A stretch of DNA of 64,000 bases from G001797105 sp964528155 (GTDB taxonomy: Bacteria; Chloroflexota; Anaerolineae; Anaerolineales; E44-bin32): the NCBI GenBank assembly GCA_964528155.1, contig CAZGRL010000009.1, positions 1-64,000 of the forward strand, given 5' to 3'. The position numbers were made by a program, and so were the translations under genes. This document shows, in pieces, positions 42,905 to 52,240 of this stretch (position 1 is its first letter; every line of letters starts with the position of its first letter). The notes under the pieces were generated by a model. That model had not been told where the DNA came from and ran no database searches. It was given only the letters and a program-made list of their open reading frames with translations.

Positions 42905-44050
42905 CTACAGCGGTCTTAAGACCCGATCTTCCCTCAAGCGCTTGAACCACAGAGACGCGCCGCGCGGCATGGACTCGATCGCTGCTTCCTGCCAGGCGCG
43001 CACGCCCAGGCCCTGGATCGTTTGCGGCCGGTAGCCCACGGCCCGCCAGGCACCCGCATGCTGTGCAAGATACGGTGGCAGGAACAGGAGCGAGGCCTCG
43101 CTCTGCAGTTCCATCGAGGCGTTCTCCACAGCTTCCATCAAAGCCGGGATGGATTGCTCGACCGGCAGACCGGCCTCAAAATGCAACTCGTCGATTCGGG
43201 TAACGAGATTCTCAACTTGCAGACCGGCGACACCGGCCATGTTCCCGTCGCGCTCGATGATCAAATAGGCCTTCTCGCCAAATGCGGCCATCACGTCCTG
43301 CCGAGTCATCCGGCGTTTGCCGTGAGTCACGCGCGTGATGAACCGAGCGATATCATCGGCATCCTGAGGCCTGCCGCGCCGGACGACTAACTGACCCGGT
43401 CGGCGAACGGGCGGCGCAGTCAGGAGGGGCTCCTCCGGCTTGGGCAACTTGCCCCAGGCCGACTGGACTTGCTCCCAGGTGTTCTCAAATGAGCCGTCGT
43501 TGCGAATGACGACCTTGGCGGAGCGCAGTTTGACGGCCTGAGAGCCTTGCGCCGAGATCCGTTGGCGTGCGGCTGCCTCAGACATGTGCCGCTTATGCAT
43601 CAAACGCTGGATCTGCATCTCCTGGAGCGTGTCGACGACCCAGACGGTATCGCACCCGGCGGCCATGTCGGTTTCGAGCAGCTTGATGGCCTCGATCACG
43701 ACCACGCTGTGCTTGGCGCGTCGGATGAGCAGATCGATGGCGTGGGTGACCAGGGGGTGGATAATCGTCTCGAGGCGTTCGAGCGCCGACGGGTCGGAAA
43801 AAGCCAGGCGCGCCAGGCGGCTCCGGTCGATCTGGCCCTCGTCATCTAGGATCCACTCACCGAAACTCTTGACAACGACCTGATAACCTGGGGCGCCCTT
43901 GGCCATGGCGCGATGGGCCAGCGCGTCGGCGTCGATGCCGTAGGCCCCCAGATGCTCGAGCATCTTGCGGACCACGCTCTTGCCGGTGGCGATGTTACCC
44001 GTCACGCCGATGACGTACTTCCCCGGCCAACGGCTCAAACTGCCCTCCAC
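42905..44050 (-). CDS. coaE: Dephospho-CoA kinase fused to a GNAT-like domain
   Basis: A 381-residue protein, nearly twice the usual CoaE length. Residues 1-200 are CoaE: P-loop GVTGNIATGKS, the substrate loop DADALAHRAM, and RLARLAFSDPSALERLETIIHP. It makes CoA from dephospho-CoA. After a linker, residues about 220-381 look like a GNAT acetyltransferase fold (VVRRGRPQDADDIARFI, YLIIERDGNMAGVAGLQ). The link between CoA supply and an acetyl-CoA-using fold is suggestive. Whether the second domain is active is unknown. Confidence 0.85.
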   Translation of the reverse strand: MEGSLSRWPGKYVIGVTGNIATGKSVVRKMLEHLGAYGIDADALAHRAMAKGAPGYQVVVKSFGEWILDDEGQIDRSRLARLAFSDPSALERLETIIHPLVTHAIDLLIRRAKHSVVVIEAIKLLETDMAAGCDTVWVVDTLQEMQIQRLMHKRHMSEAAARQRISAQGSQAVKLRSAKVVIRNDGSFENTWEQVQSAWGKLPKPEEPLLTAPPVRRPGQLVVRRGRPQDADDIARFITRVTHGKRRMTRQDVMAAFGEKAYLIIERDGNMAGVAGLQVENLVTRIDELHFEAGLPVEQSIPALMEAVENASMELQSEASLLFLPPYLAQHAGAWRAVGYRPQTIQGLGVRAWQEAAIESMPRGASLWFKRLREDRVLRPL

Positions 44051-44253
44051 CTCGACGATTCAGGTCCGATTCTAAGCTCCGGTCTGGGTCCTGTCAAAGA
44101 CGGGATAGTACCGGTCCGAATCCACCGCTCCGAACAGGGCGACTTGGGAGCTCGCCGCTTGAGGCCGGTCTCGGGTGAATCGTCGCTCCTGCGATGAGCC
44201 ACCGGGGGTCGCCTGGTCCCGCCTGACTGGCCGACCCTTGGAGGCAGAAGGGA

Positions 44254-46383
44254 TCAGCGAACCGGCTGGGCGTAGTAAACCTGGGACCCCACGCCAATAT
44301 AGAGGTCCTTAGGCGGGCCGATGGTCAAGGCGCTGATCTGCGAGTCGAATGGACTGCTGGGCTTGTACTGGCCCTGGTATACCAATCGCATGCTGTAATG
44401 GAAAATGGTGTTGTCCTCCCCGACAAGGAAGAAGAGCGAGGGCTCAGGCGGTGGTGAGTAGACCATCAAGAGGGGAGGCGCGCCGGGAAGCGTGGCGCTC
44501 GGCTCATAGCCGGGTCGGTCGTCGGTGAAGCGCTGATCGGCATCGCATTCCACGGAAATCTTGCTTCCCCCCGCCAGTGTATTCTCAACCGACCTTCGGC
44601 AGCGGTCGAGTCGGCCGTCCTGGTAGAGGATGAGCATCTCATCCTGGGTCACAGCCAGGTCGATGGCATCCTTGAGGCGTGGAACGGCCTCGGCGAAATA
44701 AAAGGACGGCTCGCCGCTGAATAGCCCGTCGGAGGCGTCGTAAACCCAGATGGCATTGCCAACCGGATCGAGCACGTAAAGTCGATCGTTCAACTCATCC
44801 ACAGCCTGGATCCGACCCCAGCCGATGTCCGGGGTGGCCAGGGTGCCGAACGCCGCATGGCTGCCGGGGGCGCAGTAGAGCAAGCGTCCGGCCTCATCCA
44901 CAGCGACGACGCCTTCGCTTCCCAACGCCCCGGGTGGAGGCTGGACGACGATATCGACGATCTTGCCCAGGGCGGGGCCCGAGCCGCTCCCGAGACACTC
45001 GAACTCTTGATCGATCTCGTAGCCCCGGCCGGTCGCCCAGGCATGCCAGATCACCTGTTCGGCGTCGTCATAGGCGTAGATGTCGGTCGCGCTAGCGGCG
45101 ACCCTGGCGATGTGCGCCTGCGCGCCGAATCCGCCGCTGACAGCCGGCTGGAAATCGAGGCGGATGATCAGGTTCACCCGATCCAGCGCCTCATTCACCT
45201 GCTGGCGCAGCGAATCCGCTTCCGCGCTCGATCCGTATTTGGCAGCCTGGTCGAGCCAGTACAAGGCGCGTTCCCAATCGGGTCTTGAATCCTCTCCCGA
45301 GGGTTTGAACTGCGCCGCCACGACGGCAGCCTGCGCCTGAGTCAGGTTGGAGCGCAACTGCTCGGTGCGTCCCCGGCGCAGGTACACAACGCTGGCGAGG
45401 GCGACGATCACCAGCGGAACGGCAATGGCCGTACCGATCAATACGCCGGGCGTGAAACTCCCGACCTTGGAAGGTTCGGCCAAACCAGGAGCGAGACGGG
45501 TGACCAGGCGCATGAGCGCCTCACCGACGGCGGTCAGCGGCGGCTCAATCAGGCCCCATATAGCTCCGATGCCGCTTCCGACTGCGGACGAAAGCCTGCC
45601 GGCCGCTTGCGCCGCCCCGGCCGACGATCGTCGCCCCGGTCTCGAGACCTCCAGCGCCGCATCCGACTCGGCCTGCATCGGCCTGGCCGGCATCCTCGGC
45701 AGAGGCGCAGCTTCGCCCCGCGGCACCATGCGCATCATCACACCAGTGACGTCATGAGGCGTTGCCGGAACGAGCGAGTCAAGCGCGCGCGCCGGATCCA
45801 TCCCGGCGACTGCCGCCAGCGTCGGGTCGGACCAAAGCGGTGGGGGAGAAGCAGTGAGGAGGATCAAATCGCCTGGTGTGACCTGGATGTGGTGGTAGCG
45901 GACGAAGGGGGCGACTGTCCCACCCAGCGGACGACGGACGGCCTCCTCGGAGCCCAGCCGGCCGACCTGACCCGGCCGGATGATGAATGCCTGTCCGGTG
46001 CCGCATTGAGCGACGTATAGGTCGTTCATTCGAAGCACACCGATCCCCAGGTTTCCCTCCACCTGTTCACCGGAATCGAGGCTTTGGTTTCCGCTGACGA
46101 GACGGTCGTTGACCGCGACGGCCGCCTCGCGCAGCGCGGCCGTGACCGAGCCGGGTGTGCCGTAGAAGGCCTCCACTGCCAGCCGGGCTAGCTGATCCGC
46201 GTGTCCGGGGGATATCGTGCTGGTGGACCTGAGGTCGAGGGTGATGAAGATCAGATCGTCACCCCGACCTCGCGCGGCCCGTCTGGGAGCGGTCTGGGCG
46301 AGGTTTCCAGGTGGGGGAGTCGAACGCGCTGCACCGGCGGCGATGTGCAGAAGGAGAACATCCGCCTCAAAATGCTGTGGCAT
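44254..46383 (-). CDS. Degenerate PP2C-like protein with membrane segment and propeller-like region
   Basis: A 709-residue protein from the ATG at 46383. The first about 230 residues follow the PP2C layout (GDDLIFITLDLR, AVAVNDRLVSGNQSL, LGIGVLRMNDLYVAQCGTGQAFIIRPGQV) but lack the metal-binding aspartates, so phosphatase activity is doubtful. A membrane helix lies at about 325-350. The extracytoplasmic part (about 430-709) has blade-like repeats (IYAYDDAEQVIWHAWA, LYVLDPVGNAIWVYDAS). It may sense or bind, not catalyse. It belongs to the PP2C/FHA neighbourhood but is separated by a GNAT gene on the other strand. Confidence 0.68.
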   Translation of the reverse strand: MPQHFEADVLLLHIAAGAARSTPPPGNLAQTAPRRAARGRGDDLIFITLDLRSTSTISPGHADQLARLAVEAFYGTPGSVTAALREAAVAVNDRLVSGNQSLDSGEQVEGNLGIGVLRMNDLYVAQCGTGQAFIIRPGQVGRLGSEEAVRRPLGGTVAPFVRYHHIQVTPGDLILLTASPPPLWSDPTLAAVAGMDPARALDSLVPATPHDVTGVMMRMVPRGEAAPLPRMPARPMQAESDAALEVSRPGRRSSAGAAQAAGRLSSAVGSGIGAIWGLIEPPLTAVGEALMRLVTRLAPGLAEPSKVGSFTPGVLIGTAIAVPLVIVALASVVYLRRGRTEQLRSNLTQAQAAVVAAQFKPSGEDSRPDWERALYWLDQAAKYGSSAEADSLRQQVNEALDRVNLIIRLDFQPAVSGGFGAQAHIARVAASATDIYAYDDAEQVIWHAWATGRGYEIDQEFECLGSGSGPALGKIVDIVVQPPPGALGSEGVVAVDEAGRLLYCAPGSHAAFGTLATPDIGWGRIQAVDELNDRLYVLDPVGNAIWVYDASDGLFSGEPSFYFAEAVPRLKDAIDLAVTQDEMLILYQDGRLDRCRRSVENTLAGGSKISVECDADQRFTDDRPGYEPSATLPGAPPLLMVYSPPPEPSLFFLVGEDNTIFHYSMRLVYQGQYKPSSPFDSQISALTIGPPKDLYIGVGSQVYYAQPVR

Positions 46384-46519
46384 GGCGGCAATTGTACAAG
46401 AATGGTCAGGGCGTCGCAATGCACGTGAAGAGGCTTTAGAACTTAAGATCGCGCAAGCCGGGCTTGTATCCGGCCGCTGGTACAATCTGCACCGGTCCTA
46501 AACGTGGAGTGTTGATCGC

Positions 46520-47545
46520 GTGAAATTCGTTTTCATCCGTGACGAAGATTCGATGATGGCGCTGGCCGAGGAGTGGAACTCGTTGCTTTCCCAGGCAGTG
46601 ACCGATGTTCCATTCTTGCGTCACGAGTTCCTCAAGACATGGTGGTCGACCCTGGGTGGCGGAGAGTGGCGCGATGCAGAACTGCATATCGGCGTCGCCC
46701 GCGATGACGAAGGTCGTCTGGTCGGCCTGGCGCCTTTCTTTCGGACCCATACCCTCGATGATCGAACCGGACTTCTCCTTCTTGGCAGCATCGAGATCTC
46801 CGATTACCTCGATCTGATCGTCTCCGAGGCTCTGGTCGCTCCATTCACTGAGCAACTCCTGGGAGAGCTTGCGCGGCTTCCGAAGCAAGAGTGGGATGTC
46901 ATCGATCTGTACAATGTCCCCGAAGCATCGGCCACGCTGGTTGCGCTCAGATCGGCCGCGGAGAGTCTGGGCTGGAGCGTTACCCAAACACGATTCCGGC
47001 CGTGCCCGGTTCTCGAATTGCCGAGCGACTGGGAAGCCTATCTTGCCGGGCTTGACAAGAAGCAGCGCCATGAGCTCAGGCGCAAGATGCGACGGGCGGC
47101 CGAACTTCCACAGGCTGTCCAATGGCGGATCGTCGGGCCCGCCGACGATATCGAGCAAGCCGTGGATGACTTCCTTCGGCTCATGGCGCTCGACGAGCGC
47201 AAAGCCGCCTTTCTCACCCCGATCATGGAGACTCAGATCAAGCGAAGCGTGTTGGCGGCTCATTCGAGTGGATGGCTGCAGTTGGCCGTGCTCGACATCG
47301 GCGGTCAGTTAGCGGCGGGCTATCTGAACTTCGACTACAGGGGGAGGCTCTGGGTCTACAATTCTTTCGTCGACCCGGAACACTTCGGTTCGTCACCCGG
47401 TTGGGTTCTTCTGGGTCACATCATCCGCTGGGCGATCGAGGACGGTCGACAAGAGGTGGACTTCCTTCGGGGCGGCGAACAGTACAAGTATCAACTGGGG
47501 GGACGCGATCGGTTCGTCTGTCGGATGACGATCGATCGGGGGTGA
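46520..47545 (+). CDS. BioF2/CelD-like acetyltransferase-domain protein
   Basis: A 341-residue protein of the GNAT_6/BioF2-like type. N-terminal WNSLLSQAVTDVPFLRHEFLKTWW and ARDDEGRLVGLAPFF are followed by KKQRHELRRKMRRAAEL and the C-terminal GNAT core (LAVLDIGGQLAAGYLNFDYRGRLWVYNSFVDPEH, DFLRGGEQYKYQLG). Related proteins act in polysaccharide or peptide cross-bridge biosynthesis (FemAB-like). The substrate is unknown. TACAAT at 46481-46486 may be the -10, 34 bases before the start. Confidence 0.82.
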   Translation: MKFVFIRDEDSMMALAEEWNSLLSQAVTDVPFLRHEFLKTWWSTLGGGEWRDAELHIGVARDDEGRLVGLAPFFRTHTLDDRTGLLLLGSIEISDYLDLIVSEALVAPFTEQLLGELARLPKQEWDVIDLYNVPEASATLVALRSAAESLGWSVTQTRFRPCPVLELPSDWEAYLAGLDKKQRHELRRKMRRAAELPQAVQWRIVGPADDIEQAVDDFLRLMALDERKAAFLTPIMETQIKRSVLAAHSSGWLQLAVLDIGGQLAAGYLNFDYRGRLWVYNSFVDPEHFGSSPGWVLLGHIIRWAIEDGRQEVDFLRGGEQYKYQLGGRDRFVCRMTIDRG

Positions 47546-47576
47546 GACCGGCGCGAAACCGCCGCCGGCGGAAACA

Positions 47577-48710
47577 TCAGCCTGGCGGAACCGGTGTGAG
47601 CGTGGCTGTGGGTACGGTCGGCAGGGGAAAGGCCGTGTAGGTGGCGCTGGCCTCTGCCATGTCCGCGGCGGGAGGCACCTGACTCGGCTCGGCCTCGCCG
47701 ACGGACGTCGCGTCGGTAGCGAGGCTTCCCGGAGCGAAGACGGTTGCCACCGCCGGTGCCGGTGTCAATGTCGGCGAGACACGCGACCAGGGAAGAAAGC
47801 CGAACCACCACGCCGCAGCCAATGCCAGGCCGAGCAAGCCCAGGATGCCGGCGAAACCGAATAACACAGGCACTATCTTCCGCCCCACTCGCGCGCGGCG
47901 ACGCGCCGTCGGGACGGCGAGCAGCACGACGGTGATGTTGTCATAGCCGCCTCGTTCTCTTGCCAGTTTAACAAGTTGGGCCGCGGCCTCTCTCGGTCCC
48001 TTCGTCGCCAGGGCCAGGCGGATGTCGCTGTTCTTGACCAGGTCGGTCAGCCCGTCGGTGCACGCCAGGATCTGATCGCCAGGCTTGAGAGTGAGCCCCT
48101 GATTTGATTTAGATTTTTCGTCCGTTTCGTCCGCCGACAATCGAAGACGCGTATCCACCGCAGGGTCCTGCGCACCGCCGATATGGCGGCGCAAGACGTG
48201 CACGTTGGGGTGATCCTTCACCTCCTCCGGCGAGATGATGTCGTGATCGAGCGCGTCTTGGATCCACGTGTGGTCGATGTTGATCTGGTGTAGCGTCCCC
48301 TCGCGCAGCAAATAGATACGGCTGTCGCCGACCGTCGCAGTAAACAGCCTATCCCCGATGATCCAGACGACGGCCACGGTGGAGCCCATCCCGGCCAGTT
48401 CAGGCTTCTCGCGCGCCGCGCGGGTGACGGCTCGGCCGGCCTCTATGATCGCCGATCGAAGCTGGTCGACTGGCTCGTGCGCGCTGGATGCCGATAGAAC
48501 CTTGACCGTCGTGTCGACGGTGAGTTGGGCCGCGACCTCACCGGCCTGGTGGCCGCCGATGCCGTCGGACACGACGCCCAGGATCGACGGCGCTCCGTCG
48601 GGCTCAACGGTGTATGTGGTCACCGAGTAGCGGTCTTCGTTGTTCTTTCCGGTCTCCCCAGGGTGGGTCAGGGCGACGGCGGTGACGTGCGAGCGCTGAC
48701 TGGTGATCAT
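47577..48710 (-). CDS. Membrane-anchored PP2C Ser/Thr phosphatase
   Basis: A 377-residue protein with a complete PP2C domain: GKNNEDRYSV (metal Asp), VVSDGIGGHQAGEVAAQ, GMGSTVAVVWI, ATVGDSRIYLLREG, ACTDGLTDLV and GGYDNITVVLL. A membrane helix follows at about 275-298 and a Thr/Pro/Ala tail outside. This is the layout of Stp1/PrpC/PstP, which reverse Hanks-type kinase phosphorylation. The kinase is not in the window. The gene overlaps the FHA gene by four bases (ATGA), so the two are coupled. Confidence 0.92.
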   Translation of the reverse strand: MITSQRSHVTAVALTHPGETGKNNEDRYSVTTYTVEPDGAPSILGVVSDGIGGHQAGEVAAQLTVDTTVKVLSASSAHEPVDQLRSAIIEAGRAVTRAAREKPELAGMGSTVAVVWIIGDRLFTATVGDSRIYLLREGTLHQINIDHTWIQDALDHDIISPEEVKDHPNVHVLRRHIGGAQDPAVDTRLRLSADETDEKSKSNQGLTLKPGDQILACTDGLTDLVKNSDIRLALATKGPREAAAQLVKLARERGGYDNITVVLLAVPTARRRARVGRKIVPVLFGFAGILGLLGLALAAAWWFGFLPWSRVSPTLTPAPAVATVFAPGSLATDATSVGEAEPSQVPPAADMAEASATYTAFPLPTVPTATLTPVPPG

Positions 48711-50575
48711 GGCTGGTTTCCCCGCGACTCGGCCTCACCGTCGAGTGGTCGGACGCGTATCTCGCGCGGCGGGGGCGGGGAAGCCAACCGGAAACGCAAC
48801 CCCACCCGTCCGAGGTGAATGAGGTCCTCATTTGCAAGTTGGGTGCCATCGTCCGCTACGGGCTTGAAGTTGATCCATGTGCCTGCGACGGAATCCTGGT
48901 CGCGCAGCAAGTAGCCTCCCCCGGCCAGCCGAATCATCCTGGCATGCATCCCGCTGACGGAAGGATCGTCGAGAACAATGCCTGCCAGCGACGCGTCTCG
49001 CCCCAGCACGACGTCGACCCCGGTCAGAGGCAGGGCTCTGCCCTCTTGACCTCGATTGTCGACTGGGACGAGCACGGCCTCGACGGCCGTCTCGGAGACA
49101 CGCTTCTGCATGCTGGCCCTGCGTTTCGTCGCCGGGAGGCCGGCGCCTTGCCTCCGGCTGCCGCCCGATGCGATCTGCCTGCGTCCAGCCGACATCAGAC
49201 TGGCCGCCAGGGCCACTCCCAACACCAGGATGCCGAGCGCAGCCGCGATCGATCCCAGCGCGGGCCGAAGCGCTGTCAGACCTCGTGGAGGTGGCCGGAC
49301 CTCGATTTCGAGCCGAGTTGGCTCCGAAGTCGAGGAAAGGCCGAGACTATCCTGAGCCTCGACGCGCAATGTGTGGCTGCCGCTCTCGACGAATCGCGTG
49401 AGGTCGAGGCTGAAACGGTCGAACGGCGGCGCGTCGAGCACACTTGCCGGCTGATCATCGACATAAAGGGTGGCCAGAGTGAGCGGCCGAGGGTGCCCGT
49501 CGGGGAAGTCGACCAGGATGCGTAAATCCTGTGTCGTGGGGGGAAGCTGTTCGATGGCCAGGGATGGATCGTCCGCCTCGCGCACGATCTGGGAGGGGGG
49601 CTGAATGAAGCTGACTTGCGGCGGCAGGATCTGCACCTGATAGCTTTCCTCCAGGCTGGCCGCGGCCCCTCCCGGGACCTGCACCTGGACCTCGACTTGG
49701 TGAGGCCCGGAAGTGCTGGCCTGGGAGGTGTAGATAAGGCTATAGATGTAGCGCCGTCCGATGACCTTTTCCGCCAACGCCTGTAGCCCCTGACCCGGAT
49801 CGAACACGCTGAAGGCGCCCCCAGTCTGGAGCGCCAACTGCCTCATCCGTTCAGCCCCGGGCGTGTCAATCGCCTCCGGAGGCCCGACCAGGACCGGGTA
49901 GATCGCCGTGGCAGTCTGCCTGGCACGCGTCACGACGTTCTCCATCAAGACATCCGTCAGACCGTCCATCGGTGGAGAGAAAACCACGAGCGAGCCCGGC
50001 ATTCCCTCGTTCGGCGGCGGATCCGCCATGTAGCCCAACGCCAGGATGGTGAAATCGTAGCCGGAGGGCTCCTCGGCGAAGGCAGGCTGATGCGCCGTCA
50101 GGGCCGAACTGAGGGTTGAGGCAGAGGCGTGGATCGCCAACGGCCCCTCCGATGTCACCAGGGACATGTCATCCAACTCATAGCCGGCGACGCCGGGACC
50201 GGCCCACCAGTCTAACAAGGCCTGGCGAACGAAATCGAAGCGCGTCCGGCCCTGTGAGTCTCGGATTCGCAAGGCCCGGCCGGTGAGGATCGCAAAGATC
50301 TGCCGGGAACCGATCTCGGCCTCGCTGACACTCGCGCCCGGGCGCGGGGATCCGTCCTCGCTGACGGCGAAGTCCTCCGCGGTGAGGCCGGGGATCCGCA
50401 GACCTTCACCGTCGGCGACCGTCAGCGAGAGGCTCACGGTCGGAAATCCTCCTACGGCTATGGAAGAGACACCGAGGCTGACCGGTGTCTGGGCCTGCGC
50501 GGCGAAATGAAGCGCCCCTCCCACCAAGATGAAGAGCAAGCCGAGGCCCAAAGATCGTCGCTCTAGTCGCATCAT
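48707..50575 (-). CDS. FHA-domain membrane protein with VWA-like extracellular part
   Basis: A 622-residue protein from the ATG at 50575, with alternatives at 50581 and 50572. An N-terminal signal anchor (about 7-28) is followed by a VWA-like alpha/beta region (about 85-260; no clear metal site) and Ig-like beta regions (about 270-430). A membrane helix lies near 435-460. The cytoplasmic end carries an FHA domain (VVLGRDASLAGIVLDDPSVSGMHARM...TWINFKPV) that binds phosphothreonine. With the coupled PP2C gene it forms a phosphorylation-reading module across the membrane. Confidence 0.85.
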   Translation of the reverse strand: MMRLERRSLGLGLLFILVGGALHFAAQAQTPVSLGVSSIAVGGFPTVSLSLTVADGEGLRIPGLTAEDFAVSEDGSPRPGASVSEAEIGSRQIFAILTGRALRIRDSQGRTRFDFVRQALLDWWAGPGVAGYELDDMSLVTSEGPLAIHASASTLSSALTAHQPAFAEEPSGYDFTILALGYMADPPPNEGMPGSLVVFSPPMDGLTDVLMENVVTRARQTATAIYPVLVGPPEAIDTPGAERMRQLALQTGGAFSVFDPGQGLQALAEKVIGRRYIYSLIYTSQASTSGPHQVEVQVQVPGGAAASLEESYQVQILPPQVSFIQPPSQIVREADDPSLAIEQLPPTTQDLRILVDFPDGHPRPLTLATLYVDDQPASVLDAPPFDRFSLDLTRFVESGSHTLRVEAQDSLGLSSTSEPTRLEIEVRPPPRGLTALRPALGSIAAALGILVLGVALAASLMSAGRRQIASGGSRRQGAGLPATKRRASMQKRVSETAVEAVLVPVDNRGQEGRALPLTGVDVVLGRDASLAGIVLDDPSVSGMHARMIRLAGGGYLLRDQDSVAGTWINFKPVADDGTQLANEDLIHLGRVGLRFRLASPPPPREIRVRPLDGEAESRGNQP

Positions 50576-50833
50576 GGGCACATTTTAGCATGCGGCGGTT
50601 ATCGCCCACGCCGTCCTGGCCGTCGCTGGTCGCCCCGGAACTCCAGGGCCTGATGGGCGAGACCCTTGGCGGTCCGACCACGGCCGATGCCCCGATCATC
50701 CTCGTGAGGTATCGACGGAGGATGAAAGGACCGGGAGGCGTCATTCCGCTGTTTGCATTCGGCTTACAAAAACGCGCAAGGAGTCGATGAGGCTGTACTA
50801 TCCGCATGAAGGACGAGAGAGATAGGGGCGACC

Positions 50834-51007
50834 ATGAGCGTACAAACCGATCGGATCGTACAAGACATGAGTTTCACCGTCGAAGCCGCGGAAGCGCCTC
50901 TGACCAGCGGCGAGCGCGCAGTCCGCTGGGTCATGATCGTCGGTTTCATCTCAATCTTGATCCTTGAAGCCTGGCTGCTCTGGCAGGTTTGGAGTTTGTG
51001 GGCTTGA
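50834..51007 (+). CDS. Small single-pass membrane protein (57 aa)
   Basis: A 57-residue reading frame between divergent and convergent neighbours. The N-terminal 28 residues are polar (MSVQTDRIVQDMSFTV), and residues about 30-55 form one hydrophobic helix rich in Ile, Leu and Trp, ending at LWA. A GGGG stretch lies about seven bases before the ATG, TACTAT at 50796-50801 is a possible -10, and a strong hairpin follows. The codon usage and hydrophobic pattern look real, but the function is unknown. Confidence 0.6.
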   Translation: MSVQTDRIVQDMSFTVEAAEAPLTSGERAVRWVMIVGFISILILEAWLLWQVWSLWA

Positions 51008-51120
51008 GGAGCCAATCACCCGGGGTGATAGGGCCGGACTGCCGAGCCCCTTGCCCCGCATCTTGCTGGCCAGGAGGTCCCTGATTTCCTTCAGGTGTAC
51101 CTCTTAAGCCTCCCTCCGGC

Positions 51121-51160
51121 TGACCCTCCCGCGGTACCCCACCAGCGGGAGGGTCAATTT
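51121..51160. terminator. Hairpin terminator between convergent genes
   Basis: Perfect 12-base arms (51121-51132 and 51145-51156) are followed by ATTTAA. It can serve the small membrane protein gene and the convergent membrane protein gene. Confidence 0.7.
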
Positions 51161-51187
51161 AACCGGAAGAGTCGATAGCGATCGGTC

Positions 51188-52123
51188 TCAAGCGACAGGT
51201 GCGGGCACAGCCGGCATGGCGTCCGGCATCATCCCCGGTCGTCCGGTCAGCCGCCGATATGTCAGAGTCCAGGCCCCCATGACATAGGTGGTCAGGATCC
51301 CGTTCAACACAATCAGGATCGGGATGTACAGGACCAGGCAAATGCCCCCAACGAGTAGCCCGGTCCCCAGCGCGGATTGTGTCCCCAGAGCCAGGGCTGT
51401 GATCACCGGGACCAGGACAAGGATCAACGGAGCGGCGAACAAGAGCCCCACGATGGCGCTCCCGAGCACCAGCATCACCCCCATGACCAGGACAGGCCCG
51501 ACGTTGTTCCGGATCACCTCCCAGGCCCGGGCGAAGGCCTTGAAGACGTCGAGATCCTCCACCACGATGGCGACAGTGGCAAGGGTCACATACACCCCGG
51601 CGGCAACCAGGAGCGGGATGCCGATGCATAGCAGGCAGAAGATGCCAAGGCCGAATGTGAGAATGGTGATGGTGATGAAGCCGATGGCGACAATCACGCC
51701 GGCGATGAGGAGCAACAATCTCAGGCCGAGGATCCTCCAGAAGAAGTGCGTGCCCATGCCAAAGGCCTCGGCCAGGTTGACATCCGCTCCTTCGTCGGCC
51801 TGGTTGAAACCTGCGATCAAGCCGGCCTGACCGATCACGCCCAGAACTAGGAAAATCAGGGCCAGGACGAGCAGGAGTGAGACGATGACAAGGGCGGCGA
51901 TGATCAGCGTCTCTTCGGGGATGTTGTTGAAGAAGTGCTGAAGACCATTGAGGCCTCCGCTGCCCAGATCTCCCTGGATGCTGCTCGAGGCCCGGCTCCC
52001 GCTGCCTCCGCCCCCTCCGTTGCCGCCGTTCCCGCAGGCGGCCAGAATGCCCAGAACCCACAATCCCTTGTACTTCCAGGTGATTTCCCACGTCCTTTTC
52101 AGGACCGCTCCATAATCCATCAT
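51188..52123 (-). CDS. Polytopic membrane protein (GPDPase membrane-domain-like)
   Basis: A 311-residue protein with about six hydrophobic segments. It begins with DYGAVLKRTWEITWKYKGLWVLGILAACG, a pattern found in DUF7544-like and glycerophosphodiester phosphodiesterase membrane-domain proteins. A Gly-rich loop (about 32-55) follows. The segment AFARAWEVIRNNVGPVLVMGVM is also typical. No enzyme domain is attached. The function is unknown; membrane remodelling or export has been suggested for related proteins. Confidence 0.75.
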   Translation of the reverse strand: MMDYGAVLKRTWEITWKYKGLWVLGILAACGNGGNGGGGGSGSRASSSIQGDLGSGGLNGLQHFFNNIPEETLIIAALVIVSLLLVLALIFLVLGVIGQAGLIAGFNQADEGADVNLAEAFGMGTHFFWRILGLRLLLLIAGVIVAIGFITITILTFGLGIFCLLCIGIPLLVAAGVYVTLATVAIVVEDLDVFKAFARAWEVIRNNVGPVLVMGVMLVLGSAIVGLLFAAPLILVLVPVITALALGTQSALGTGLLVGGICLVLYIPILIVLNGILTTYVMGAWTLTYRRLTGRPGMMPDAMPAVPAPVA

Positions 52124-52240
52124 TCCCTCCTCAACGGGTGCCCCTTCAGGAGAAAGGGTCAGCTCCTCGCCCTGTCCGAGACCCTGGTCAACTGCGAACA
52201 GTCGGACCTAGCTCACACAGGCATCGCCAAGCCGGCTCGG

